Positions 1 to 10,168 of a stretch of DNA of 48,468 nt are shown here, piece after piece. The position numbers and the translations under genes are program-made. Position 1 is the first letter of the stretch. The number at the start of each line of letters is the position of its first letter. Under the pieces are notes generated by a model. That model saw only the letters and a program-made list of their open reading frames with translations, did no database searches and was not told the origin of the DNA. The DNA comes from Stagonosporopsis chrysanthemi (Eukaryota > Ascomycota > Dothideomycetes > Pleosporales > Didymellaceae): NCBI GenBank assembly GCA_022560025.1, contig JAFISE010000210.1, positions 1 through 48,468 on the forward strand, in the 5' to 3' direction.

Positions 1-7
1 CCTTTCT

Positions 8-8
<1 letters not shown>

Positions 9-52
<44 letters not shown>

Positions 53-72
53 TCCCCCCCCCCCCCCCCCCC

Positions 73-107
<35 letters not shown>
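9..107. repeat. Poly-C tract
   Basis: About 100 bases are almost pure C, broken by a few T and A residues. The tract sits near the very start of the window. It is not a TTAGGG-type telomere repeat. It could be a genuine homopolymer or an assembly artefact. No function can be assigned. Confidence 0.9.
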
Positions 108-188
108 TTCTTCCCACACCACCGTGCACCGCATCCAACTTGCTCCTTGCACCAGGCCCGTTCTCATCCCCACTCTGCGCAGGTACAG

Positions 189-444
189 CTACATACTCCA
201 AGCTCCACAGGCACATTTGACATACCGGGCGATGGTCCCACTCGCGTTTACCGCCGGTCTTGGACCGCGAATGGCGGGCCAGACTGCGTCGTCGGCTAAG
301 CCGGCGGCGTCGGGCACGGCGGGTGCGGGGGATAGGTCGAGTTCGGGTTCTTCGGTGTGTGTTTCGACGGCGGCGTCGACGGGGTCGGGGGCTGTGCCAC
401 CGCGGTAGAGTGGATAGGGGGGATGGGTGGGGCGGGTTGGGTCA
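189..444 (-). CDS. Doubtful coding stretch, start unresolved
   Basis: One minus-strand frame is open here and shows a strong excess of C at third codon positions, unlike the flanks. It reads as an acidic, Ala/Pro-rich peptide (for example THTEEPELDLSPAPAVPDAA) and ends at TAG (189-191) after a Cys-containing tail, VKCACGAWSM. No ATG lies in this frame nearby. The only close ATG (about 445) is in another frame, so an upstream exon or a frame error would be needed. The protein is not recognised. It could be chance openness in GC-rich DNA. Confidence 0.25.
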
Positions 445-1080
445 TGGTGGAGAAGGTGGAGTGGAGGGGGGAATGGGATGACGTTGGGATTCGGATGTGT
501 GGAAGTGGGGATAGTGTGGAGTGTTGTGCGCTGGGATTGGAGACTGGATCCTTGTGTGTTTTTGGCTAATGTAACGGTACAAGCTCTCTTGTGCGGAACC
601 TATTGGTTATGTGCAGGAAAAGCAGCTGTGTTTTCTTTGCAATGTCAGCAGTGTAGAGGCCAATGAGCGTGGAATCAGATTGCCGAATGTAGATATGGAC
701 TGTCGAAGGCGTTCCGGATTTCGAATCGCTGGGGTTTCTCAGTGCGTACTTTGAACCTATCCATCATGCTCTTCACTCGTACAGGTCACCTATGCAAGGC
801 TGCAAGGTTCACATCTTGGGCCTGAAAGTTTGACTTCTTCTATTCAAATGGATTGATGACGAAACCTGATTTTGAGATGTAAGCTCACTTCGAATAGACA
901 AGAGATGACGAAATAAATGGTCACATCCTTCGAAAACATCACTCTTCCCAAGCTTCAACACCATCAGAACTAATTACACCTTCAGACTACCTCCGGAGGG
1001 CCAATTGTCGCAAAAGTTCTTGGAGGCCTACGCGCACACAGTAGACAGCCCTCGATTATCGAGCAGAACTAGATCCATCT
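445..1080. other. Intergenic, nothing recognised
   Basis: The left part is G-rich on the plus strand and the remainder is ordinary composition. I see no convincing ORF, tRNA or repeat. It contains the downstream region of the minus-strand membrane protein gene. Confidence 0.6.
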
Positions 1081-1833
1081 TCAGGCCTGCTTACCACCAG
1101 CACCACTGCTCAACAGCTCTTGTTTGATCAAACGTCTCCATTGACTGTTCTGCGCATGGAGAGTATCCATAACACAAGCCCATACTGCCGCAACCCTGCC
1201 TCAGGTTAGCACTGACCCTCAGACCCTTAGTAACACCTCCTACTTACGCTGCAAATCCTGCGAACGCAGCCGTCGCGCCCTGCCCGGCTCGTCGATCACT
1301 GGCGCTCGCCGCAATAAGCCTCGCTACATCAGGCGGAGGCTGGACACCTTCTCTGGGTTCGCCGGCCTCGGAAGCCAATCTGGCAAGAGTAGCCATCAAA
1401 GCAATGCATGCGATTGAGTAGATAGCGTTGCCTACCACCGCAACGATACACGCCGCTTTCTCCATCTCGTAGTGCAGTCGCGGTGTAGGGATGGGCAGGG
1501 CGTCGCGCTCGAGGACGAGCAGGGTGACGAAGAGGATCGCGTTCCAGGCTGTGCCGAAGATGGCCTGTTGGGGGACTGGGTAAGTAGAGGTGAGGTTGAA
1601 AACTGGGGGTCGCGTACTACTTGGTAAGTGATGCTGAAGGTTGAGACTGCCGGACTGAATTGGTTGAATGTGCTGGTTGCAGGGCCTGTGGCGCTGGTTT
1701 CGGTCTGGACTAGGCTATTTGTCCAGAGTAGTGTGCACAGGAAGCCGGCTGTGAAGAGTAGGACGGCGAAGAGAATGGATGCGCTGTGCGAGTACTGCCA
1801 TAGCGACTTACGACCGAATGAGATGCCGACCAT
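1081..1833 (-). CDS. Four-helix integral membrane protein, 214 aa
   Basis: Three exons, 1833-1621, 1564-1248 and 1195-1081, join in frame (645 nt with stop). Introns are 56 and 52 bp; the second has a GTAAGT donor and a GCTAAC branch point. The product has four hydrophobic spans: SILFAVLLFTAGFLCTLLW near residues 15-35, a second around AIFGTAWNAILFVTLLVL, a third around CIVAVVGNAIYSIACIALM, and a fourth around AAFAGFAAVAVWACVMDTL made only by joining exons 2 and 3. This topology resembles fungal MARVEL-like proteins, but that is inference and no signature residue proves it. ATG 1833 was chosen because the upstream in-frame ATG (1953) would add a polar 40-residue leader. Function is unknown; it is probably in the plasma membrane or secretory pathway. 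Confidence 0.75.
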
Positions 1834-2497
1834 GATGTAAAATTTGGTTTTTTGGTCTGTGAGAAAGGAGTTATGATATCTGGTACAGCTATGGTCCCAA
1901 CAGGATGTTTCAACAAGGCACTGCGAGAGGAATTGGTTGAGTTTGGTCGTCAAAGTTACAACTTCAAAAATGCGACACCAGGCTGAGACTGGCCTTATGT
2001 ACTCTTGAAGCTCTTACCGATTACCAAAGCTCGAATTTCACGTGTCTAAAGAATTCCTTCACGGCTGACCACCACATCACCTCAGGTTAGGCGAATCCAA
2101 AAGTTCTGCCCGATCATATTAGCTAAGAGTTAAATGTCTGCGGTGCAACACAAGCCGATGGCTTGTCTTACACCGCGCAGATCTTCTCTAATCGCAGTAT
2201 GCTTTGGGGTTTAAATGCAAGCCATGTATACCTTGGCAAAGAGCGCTTACGCCAAGTCTGTCCTTTCATTGGCACAGAAGCGAGTGTCATCTGCACTATG
2301 GCATCAGTGGGCTTCGCTTCATCTACACCTCAAGGGTTGATCGGGTCTTCTATTGCTGCCTTGTTGTCAGCAAACCGGTCTGCATCGATAAGGCTACGGC
2401 ATCACACGCGGAATTGTGCATATGTCACCAGGCTGAGCGACAATATCGACTTAACTGCTCGCAACCGCACGTCAAGACAATCGCGCAAGGCTGAACC
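1834..2497. other. Divergent intergenic region
   Basis: It separates the minus-strand membrane protein from the plus-strand HET gene and must hold both promoters. Several short overlapping ORFs occur but none has family character. No repeat is evident. Confidence 0.6.
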
Positions 2498-4642
2498 ATG
2501 CCTTTCCCTCGAAATATCTTCACACGAAAGACGGAGGGTGAAGGCAAACTGAGCCCAGAGTGGTCGAAAACATTCGGATCGTCCAGATCGCCCAAGTCGC
2601 CCACATCCCCCAAGTCTCTAAAGACTCCCGGGACGCCCAAAACGCCCAAATCTCCCAGACCGCTGACTGCCACGGATAAGAACACCGAATTCCTCGAACA
2701 ATGCGCTGGGTGTGACAACGTCGCAGCTTTTATCCGCTGGAACGTCGCGTATGCTATAAACGGCGAAATCAAATTGCCATCGACTCTGTTGCATAACAGC
2801 TTTGAGGAGCTGAATACTTGTGCCAAAAGGTGCCAGATTTGTCGTGTCTTTCGACAAGCTCTCATACTGGAAGAAGTCACATTCGATGACGTGAAAGAGC
2901 TCCAAAGCACAAAAGGCAAGGTGGTTGTGAGCTGGCCGAAGGCGATTGTAAGGGGTGGAAAATCTGGTACGTATTTAATAATCAAGGTCGAAGACAGGCC
3001 GACACGGACGGGAACGGTCAACTGCAATAGCAAAAGCGAAATTGCGCACCTTGCGCTACGTACCGATGCTCGCGACATCGTTGTAATGGAGCAGGCGATG
3101 GAATGGCTCCACACATGCCTGGACAAGCACATCGGTGACTGCGATAACCTAAGATTCAGTAGAGAGACCCCAAAGCTGTTGATAGAGATTCTATCACCCG
3201 ATGTCATCCGGCTATGCGAGAACGTAGAGAATGACTACGTGGCTCTCAGTTATTGCTGGGGCATCGAAACCGAACAAGTGACGCAAGGAAAGACCGTCGA
3301 CGGGAACCTGGATGGCCGCCGCAGCCCGTTCAGTACCAAAAACCTTCCCGCAACTGTGCGCCATGCGCTATACCTCGTTCAAGCGATGGGAATTCGCTAC
3401 GCCTGGGTTGATTCGTTGTGCATCAACCAGACTACATTCGAAGGCGTAGATACAATGCACAAGGTGTACTCCAACGCGCTTTTCACCATCTGTGCTTGCG
3501 CCACGGACAAGGCCACAGCCAACTTGTTCGATCAACGTGAGGCGTGGACCATGCAGACGGAACCCTGCCAATTGGGTGGTCAATGGCTGACGACATCTGA
3601 CATGTCTTTGAACGAGTTGCGTCTAAGATCGCCACTTGCAGCACGAGCCTGGACGCTCCAGGAAGAGAGATTGAGTCCTCGGATGCTTTACGTTTCGAGC
3701 AGCAGGCTTTACTGGTCTTGCGCCAGGGGCTGTGAGGTCGAGATGGCCCCTGTCTACAAAAGCAAGGCCCCAAAGGTGCAAAGACCAGTGTACGCGGAGT
3801 CGGACCGCAACATGGAGACGCCTCTGGCCCAAGAGTTCCTGATGGCTTGCTACGATCGTAAACGTAGCCTTCACGACTTCTGGGCTGACATTGTGAAATC
3901 GTATGCTCTGCGAACCATGTCGCATCGAGATGACAGATTGAAGGCGCTGTCCGGGTTGGCTGCAAAGTATTTGAGTGCGAATGGTCCCGACGAATACTTG
4001 GCAGGTATCTGGGCCAATAACCTGCCGGAGGGATTGGCGTGGAAAGTAAGACGAGCCGTCAAGAATGAGAATGAGAAGTTCGACACCTCCGCGTTACAGT
4101 GGCCGTCTTGGTCGTGGGCTTCGCTCCCGTTTCGGACCGCAATTGAGACGAAGTCAAGCAGTGCTCGATCGATCTTTTTCCACAGAGTAACCAAGGGTGA
4201 CGTGTTGAATCCGAGCTTTACTGTAGAAGTCGAGGATTCCATCAAAAGAGGGGTGAACGTCAAGGAACTTCGGGTGAGAGGCCGCCTTCGCGTTCTTTGG
4301 AAGTCAACGTCCCAACAGGTCGACTGGTCGAGCATCAGCCGCCTGGTCGACAGTGTGGAAAAGTTCACGTTTGCAGTAAAACCTGAGCAGAACATGCATG
4401 CAGTTCAAACAGACTCTGGTCGCGTCGTGGTGTACGAAGATCGTCAAAAAGAAGTCGTGTGTCAGCTCGATTCTGTCAGCAGAGCCGATCGTGCAAACTG
4501 GATGGCTCTTGAGATTGGAGAAAGCACGATGCTCGTGTTGGAGGCTTGCAGTGACGGGGTCTTTCGACGTATTGGGGTGGCGTGGGACGTTCGCAACACT
4601 TATTTTGTACTCGCGGAGCAGGCCAATGTTGTTCTGAGATGA
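2498..4642 (+). CDS. HET-domain (heterokaryon incompatibility) protein, 714 aa
   Basis: This is a single-exon gene. The three conserved HET blocks are present: YVALSYCWG near residue 246, RYAWVDSLCINQ near residue 300, and ARAWTLQEERLSPRMLYVS near residue 382. HET proteins trigger programmed cell death after non-self recognition at hyphal fusion; many are NLR-independent single-domain proteins like this one. The N-terminus (residues about 27-55) is a Ser/Thr-Pro and Lys-rich stretch of SPKSPTSPKS type, probably disordered and a candidate for proline-directed phosphorylation. A Cys-containing region (EQCAGC, CAKRCQICR) between residues 65 and 125 is seen in many HET proteins. The C-terminal 300 residues have no domain I recognise. 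The allelic partner cannot be told from sequence. Confidence 0.93.
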   Translation: MPFPRNIFTRKTEGEGKLSPEWSKTFGSSRSPKSPTSPKSLKTPGTPKTPKSPRPLTATDKNTEFLEQCAGCDNVAAFIRWNVAYAINGEIKLPSTLLHNSFEELNTCAKRCQICRVFRQALILEEVTFDDVKELQSTKGKVVVSWPKAIVRGGKSGTYLIIKVEDRPTRTGTVNCNSKSEIAHLALRTDARDIVVMEQAMEWLHTCLDKHIGDCDNLRFSRETPKLLIEILSPDVIRLCENVENDYVALSYCWGIETEQVTQGKTVDGNLDGRRSPFSTKNLPATVRHALYLVQAMGIRYAWVDSLCINQTTFEGVDTMHKVYSNALFTICACATDKATANLFDQREAWTMQTEPCQLGGQWLTTSDMSLNELRLRSPLAARAWTLQEERLSPRMLYVSSSRLYWSCARGCEVEMAPVYKSKAPKVQRPVYAESDRNMETPLAQEFLMACYDRKRSLHDFWADIVKSYALRTMSHRDDRLKALSGLAAKYLSANGPDEYLAGIWANNLPEGLAWKVRRAVKNENEKFDTSALQWPSWSWASLPFRTAIETKSSSARSIFFHRVTKGDVLNPSFTVEVEDSIKRGVNVKELRVRGRLRVLWKSTSQQVDWSSISRLVDSVEKFTFAVKPEQNMHAVQTDSGRVVVYEDRQKEVVCQLDSVSRADRANWMALEIGESTMLVLEACSDGVFRRIGVAWDVRNTYFVLAEQANVVLR

Positions 4643-4965
4643 CGACAAATTCTGCGTTGCTTCGAGACCGAAGCCCCGTACCCTTTCTCTCTCTTATACG
4701 ACATAGTTCTGACATGTTGAGAGCAGACTTCTCTGTGTTGTGAGTCTGTCTGGCCTGACGCGCACGAGACGCGTTGAGAGTTGATTCCGCGCCTCGGCCG
4801 AAGTCGACGCGCGCCCGGTCCATTTCGAACCTCACCTCTTCTCAACTCGCGTAACCCCAACATAATTATGCGCCTGCGCCGAATTGAGCGTTAAGGTCTC
4901 ACAGCTTTGAGTTCTAAAGACTAATAGTCCTTTTGGTATACTCGGTTCTTTCTGAACAACATCTC
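4643..4965. other. Intergenic, regulator promoter
   Basis: This 323 bp interval lies between the HET stop and the zinc-cluster regulator ATG, on the same strand. No ORF is supported. No CACCCG-type motif like those upstream of the oxygenases was seen here. Confidence 0.55.
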
Positions 4966-7433
4966 ATGCCTCCCCAACGCCGGCATCGCTCGACAGTTGC
5001 TTGCCAAAACTGCAGGCGACGCAAGGTGCGATGTAGTGTCACCGTCACAGGTATACCGTGTTCAAGTTGCACCCAAGATCGCACTTCATGTACTATACAG
5101 GAGAGTAATCATGAGTTGTAAGGCTGACAATAAACGCCGGCACCCCCTAACTTGTGCTGACCAACCACATGACCATCCTACAGGCTTGAAGGAGCCAGCC
5201 AGATGTCTTTACCTCGTGCACGCTTAGAAGAGCCATCGAACACTACTACTGCTGCTGCTGCTACTGATAACAGAGACTACGCGTCTCCAAGGAACAATAT
5301 ACATGCATCATTGTTGAGCCACTTGAGTCAACACCATGTTCCTCCTCAACCAGCACCTGCAGGTTTCCGCGCAAGAATAACTCCTCGTGCTGATACAGAT
5401 AATTGCTCAGATCCAGAGCGTCAAAGAGATTTGCACGAAGAACAAAGTGGAGCTGAGCTGTCGTTCGCAGCAAGAGGGAAAGGGAGCTCAAACTCAGGCA
5501 CGCCTTTCTACACCGGTAAGACCGTTCAAGAAGTCTTTACAAGACTCAATGACTAATTGCTTGCGTAGGAGAGCAACCAGGAGTGACTTCTCTAATGGAT
5601 GTCCAAGAGCCTTTGCCACGGCACATAATGCTGAAGCCCGTACCTCCAAGCGCGCTCTCCCAAGATGACTGGGATTTCCTCCAGCGCAGAGGTGTATTGA
5701 CCCCTTTGCAGATACATTCGCATCAGGAAATTCTTCGAGCTTATTTCCATCATGTGCACCCTATGCTGCCGATCCTGCATCTTTCAATACTACATGATCT
5801 CGAGGTACACGATGCAATACCACCCCATGGCATGTTGCTGTACTGGAGTATGGCTCTAGTAGCGGTGAATGTAAGACTGACTTATGCGACTATGTTTTGA
5901 AGCTCATTCATACCCTCTAGTTTGTTCCTAGCGAGGTCTGGAAGACTGAGAATTTCGTTTCAAGAAAACACATGAAAGATACGCTGTACAATCGCGCGAA
6001 AGTGAGCGACATTGCCTTAGTCTATTCGGGTGCGTAGCTAATTGGACCACCAGACCATGTACGATAATTCTGGTGAGACCAACAAGGAAGTATTGTTGCA
6101 ATCCGCACTTCTATTGTCCTTTTGGCATTCGGAGAGAGACAGTCACTCACAGCCATGGTATTGGAGTGGTAACTACATCGTGTACGCGACCAAGACGGTA
6201 TACTGACATGCTTTTGTCAGGAGTTGCGATCAACTGGTGTCAGATTATAGGCTTGCACCGCGATCCGGATGCCACCAGGTTTAATCCCCTTGTCACGCCC
6301 AAACGGCGCATCCTGTGGCGGCGGCTATGGGCGTGTTGCTTGTTTCGTGACCGATGGCTTAGTCTCACGCTTGGAAGACCCCTCAGGATCCGCCTCAGCG
6401 ACTGCGACATGCCATATGCGAACGCAGGAGACGTTTCGGACGATCTGTGTGTATTGTCAGACGGCAGGCAGGAACTTTGGATACCCACAGATTTCCACAT
6501 CATGGTAGGACACTGGGTTCTCTTGGTCCGGCTCAGTAAGATTTTGGGCGAGGTGCTGTCTCTCTTCTACCAACAGCTAGAAACGCGGCCAACACTGGCA
6601 CAAGTTGACGATTTGGAGGCTGAGCTTAGAGCGTTTGAAGTCCCTGAGCTCGACAACAATCGACATACCGCCTTAGGCATGTTCAGTCACTACAGCCTCC
6701 AGCTACATCTTCAGTGAGACAGTTCACTTACATACGACTTAAGACGTACTAAAATGAATTTAGAGCGACTCTGATAACTTTCTACCGCCCTTTCGTATCA
6801 ACAGTACCGCAGAACCTTCCTCCCGAAATCGAAGACGCGTGGAAGACTCGAATCAAGAACCGTATGGAAGATGCAGCGACACAAGCGAACGCCATTGTTG
6901 ACAGTATCGCTCGAGAAGGTCTAATCAGCTTTGCCAATCCCATGACGTAAGTCTTTCTGATCACCATGATTCTTACTTTTGTTCGGTTCGATTACGTCAA
7001 GACTGACACACACAGACCACCACTCCTTGTGCCTTCTATGCACGTCCACCTCCTAGGCTGCAAGTCTGGCAATCAAATGACACGCCGCCTAGCCTTTAAC
7101 AAACTTGAGATGTGTATGACGGTTATGCGAGAGCTACAGAAGGCGCACACCTCAGCTTCGATATTCTGTGGCGTCTTTGGTGAAGCAATTCGCCAGGTTG
7201 TACCCGGACCATTAGACGAAACAATTTGGGGTGTCTCTCGTCCGAGACGCCCCTCAACCGCAGGTTCGGTCGCGTTCGAAGACAACCATTCCGTCAATTT
7301 CAATGATCTTGCTGGGCAACCGACAGTTACCGACGATCTTCTTGAATCGCTTCTCAACGAAGCCCCGAGATATAACTTTTGGGAGTCAATAAATATGCCA
7401 GACCAGCTGTTCACCGATCTTAGCAGACAATAG
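4966..7433 (+). CDS. Zn2Cys6 transcription factor, 691 aa, eight exons
   Basis: Exons 4966-5117, 5184-5515, 5569-5870, 5921-6001, 6054-6168, 6221-6713, 6764-6946 and 7016-7433 join in one frame (2076 nt). The N-terminus carries a canonical binuclear zinc cluster, C13-x2-C16-x6-C23-x8-C32-x2-C35-x6-C42, preceded by basic residues. A low-complexity Thr/Ala run follows (residues about 65-75). The middle region matches the fungal_trans regulatory domain: PLQIHSHQEILRAYFHHVHP, then LLQSALLLSFWHSE, WSGVAINWCQIIGLHRDPDA (completed across an intron) and RRLWACCLFRDRWLSLTLGR. This layout resembles cutinase-type regulators (CTF1-like); that assignment is tentative. It lies convergent with an MFS permease and next to two oxygenases, so it is the candidate pathway-specific regulator. 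Single-frame reading hides the gene because all seven introns carry stops or shifts. Confidence 0.9.
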
Positions 7434-7843
7434 CCTAAAGACACGCGAGGCACAACACAGTCAACCAGACAATTGACGCAACAAAAGGCGTTGAGCCAAA
7501 TTGAGATGAGCTGTGTAGCACATCTCAGGAGAATCCATTGTGGTACCACCATGTACTATTCATCCGCATGATATATTGAACACACAAAGCGCTTCACGCC
7601 CGATCATGGTCATGCACCTGGATAGAACACCGCGTTCCACGGATGCACAGCCAAGTGCTCATGAAGGTGAGTTTGAACTTCTTGACCCAATCGTTCAGAT
7701 CGAGACATGGAGAGATGCATTCTTCTCCAGTTTCGACGAAGTACACCCTCATGAACTGCTCAACGCCAGTATGGCTCAGCACACTAGGTAGTTCTCTTCT
7801 TCCAAACACCCACGGTACAGTCTAGTTGATTGTTGCGATCTAT
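7434..7843. other. Convergent intergenic region
   Basis: It lies between the stops of the regulator (+) and the permease (-). An 83-codon plus-strand ORF (7540-7791) shows no domain and is probably chance. 3' ends of both genes are expected here. Confidence 0.6.
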
Positions 7844-9653
7844 CTATGCGCTGGATGCGGAGCTTTCGTCACCCTTTGAAACCTTCTTCAGATCGTTGTC
7901 GACCACATCGTCCAACACAGTCTCTCCACGCGCTTGGGCCTGAACCCTGGCAATTTTCAGCTTTCTCGTATCTTGCTCCGAGTGTCTTGTCAAGAACCAC
8001 GTGAACAAAGAAACCAATGTACAAGCCGATACAAAGCCCATCGCGATACCAAAACTGACACCATAATGAGGTGCGAACCGGCTGTTGAAAAGGTGAGGTC
8101 CAATGGCACCGCCGATTTGTCCATAGCTATTGACGAAGCCAATAGAGAAACCTGAGCCAGTGGCTCCTCGGATTGTCTGCACCCGCCATGGCCACATCAT
8201 TGGGAACCACGCGCTTGTTACACCGTTACCAATAAGTGTCGCCGCAAATACACCTCCAGTACTGGGATAGGCGTACAACACTCCGTAGCAGATTAAGATA
8301 ACACCGAGGAATGTCAACGGGTAGACTGGTCTGGGCAAGCGGCCGTTATCCGCGAAAGCGCCCGTAATGCCGATTATGACGATACTGAAGATGCTGATGG
8401 GAAGGTTGAGAAGCTGAGCCGATGCAATGTCTGTGTAACCAAGATTGGCGATGACGGTCGGCTGGTAGAAGCGGACACCGCTAGTACCGACTGTGTACAG
8501 TGCCCAGATAAGAGTGAAGAGCCAGAGACGTACGTCCTTGAGCGCTTCCACGATCTCCCGCCAGCGAAAATTGGCCTCGGATGCCTGGGGCGCATTACCT
8601 GGAAGGCGAGCCTGGATGAATGCCTTCTCTTTTTCCGTCAGCCACTTTGCAGTGGCCGGAAAATCTGGTAGAAACCACCAGACCACGAAACCAAATGCAA
8701 TTGTGATGACTCCTTCGAATACAAACAGCCACTGCCAACCTGAAAGGCCGTGTGCACCATCGACGTGTGAAAAAGCGAAGGCGAGCACGCCGCTGAAGAC
8801 TCCGGAAAGGTTACCAAGAATGTCTAGAATACAGGTCAGTGTTCGTTCCCACTCTAAGAACATCCTAGTGACCCACAGAAATACAGTAAGCGCACTGACA
8901 TTTCGTCAGGTCTGTACCAGTAGCACATCTGAAGAATAACGCCCGGGAACATGCCAGCTTCCATCTGCGTAACGAAATAAGCGACTCTTCCGTATTAGAT
9001 GGATCACAATGCTCACCAAGCCAAGGAAAAAGCGTGCTGCATATAGCCCACTTTTGTTTGTGGCTGCAGCATGGCATGCTGTCGCAATGCCCCAGGTGAT
9101 CATGATGCGGCTCTGCCACCTTGAAGGTAGCATGCGTTTGAGCAGGAGGTTTGACGGTGCTTCTGCAACGATGTAGGGAATCTAAAATGCGGTCAGCCAC
9201 GTGGTGGTCTACCCTGAATATTTCCTGACTAACGTAGTAAATCGTTGCGACAAGATTGTATTCGTTCGAAGTCATCCCAAGCTGGGTCATGATATTGCCT
9301 GGAGTGTCTTTGTTCATAATGCGAGCGTTTGACACGTTATCAGAATCGACGTTCTTCAAGAGAAACATGATCGAGCAGAGAGTCTGTCAAGAGTCCAAGG
9401 TCAGCCAAGATCGGAATTGGGATCATGATGCAGGTACCATGAGCCGCCAATCAACTCGTCGCATCAGCTTCTTCTCCTCCTCGGCTGTCAACAACGTTCG
9501 CGCGCGCATTCTATCATCATCATAGCCGTCGATGTTTTGGCCTGCAACAACATCTTCGTCGATAGCTGAGCCGCGCCGAGCGTAGTGGAACTCTCGTGTT
9601 CCATCTTGAACTGCTGCGGAGGACGTGACCAAGTCTCCCGGTTTGTCGGCCAT
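7844..9653 (-). CDS. MFS permease, anion:cation symporter (allantoate/nicotinate-type), 532 aa
   Basis: Five exons, 9653-9438, 9383-9234, 9181-9017, 8964-8877 and 8823-7844, join in frame (1599 nt). Introns are 52-54 bp. Family blocks appear in order: LLTAEEEKKLMRRVDWRLM (residues about 54-72), MTSNEYNLVATIYYIPYIVA, the loop PSNLLLKRMLPSRWQSRIM, AARFFLGLMEAGMFPGVI, YWYRPDEMSVRLLYFYIL, SGWQWLFVFEGVIT and WFLPDFPATAKWLTEKEKAF. This is the pattern of the fungal ACS (Dal5/Tna1-like) subfamily, which imports small organic anions such as allantoate, nicotinate or pantothenate; the substrate here is unknown. The cytosolic tail is charged and Ser-rich. It shares a 515 bp divergent promoter region with the oxygenase gene at 10169 and is convergent with the zinc-cluster regulator. 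Confidence 0.93.
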
Positions 9654-10168
9654 GGTGGATGTTGAAAGACACAGAAGAACCCGAGTGCTTCTCATACAAC
9701 GAAAGGAGCCTTATAAAGCAAGCCGCCATCTGATTCTCATATTGGCAAGCACTAACGTGCAGCTTGTCGGGATCATAAGTTAGCGATGAGAGTGGTGGAT
9801 CCGGTAACCAACCACATCACTGGGCTTCATTGTGCCCATCGCGGTTATAGTTATCCAGTGCAAAAATCAGTAAAGCACGACTTCTGTTCCCACTTTGACG
9901 ACGAAGTACTTACGGACAAAGTGTGTCTGGCGACGATCTTAGCCGTCTTGGTCCAAATCATTCCGCGATATTGGCCAAGAATCACGAATCCATAGATACC
10001 GTTGCTGTGGCTTGAAGCTACTTGCCGCGCCCCGCTCTCGGATGTTAACCTTATTTCCGGGTGCTTCAGAAAACACCCGTGTGTAAATAGGTATATATGG
10101 TTGTCTGTGCACCTCATAGCGTCGTGCTTGAATAACAATACTGTAAAGAAGCGTGCTGATTCTCCGAC
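9654..10168. promoter_or_regulatory. Bidirectional promoter region, permease/oxygenase
   Basis: The permease (-) starts at 9653 and the oxygenase (+) at 10169, so this interval must drive both. It holds the CGGGTG/CACCCG inverted repeat listed separately. No supported ORF is present. Its use as a shared promoter is inference from layout. Confidence 0.5.
10058..10079. promoter_or_regulatory. Inverted repeat CGGGTG-N10-CACCCG
   Basis: Perfect 6 bp arms, CGGGTG at 10058-10063 and CACCCG at 10074-10079, lie about 90 bp upstream of the oxygenase ATG. Zn2Cys6 regulators usually bind paired CGG half-sites, here CGG-N16-CCG. It is a candidate binding site for the neighbouring regulator, by inference only. 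Confidence 0.35.

Noticed and set aside
1..123. Telomere end
   Set aside because: Pure C without TTAGGG/CCCTAA units is not a fungal telomere repeat.
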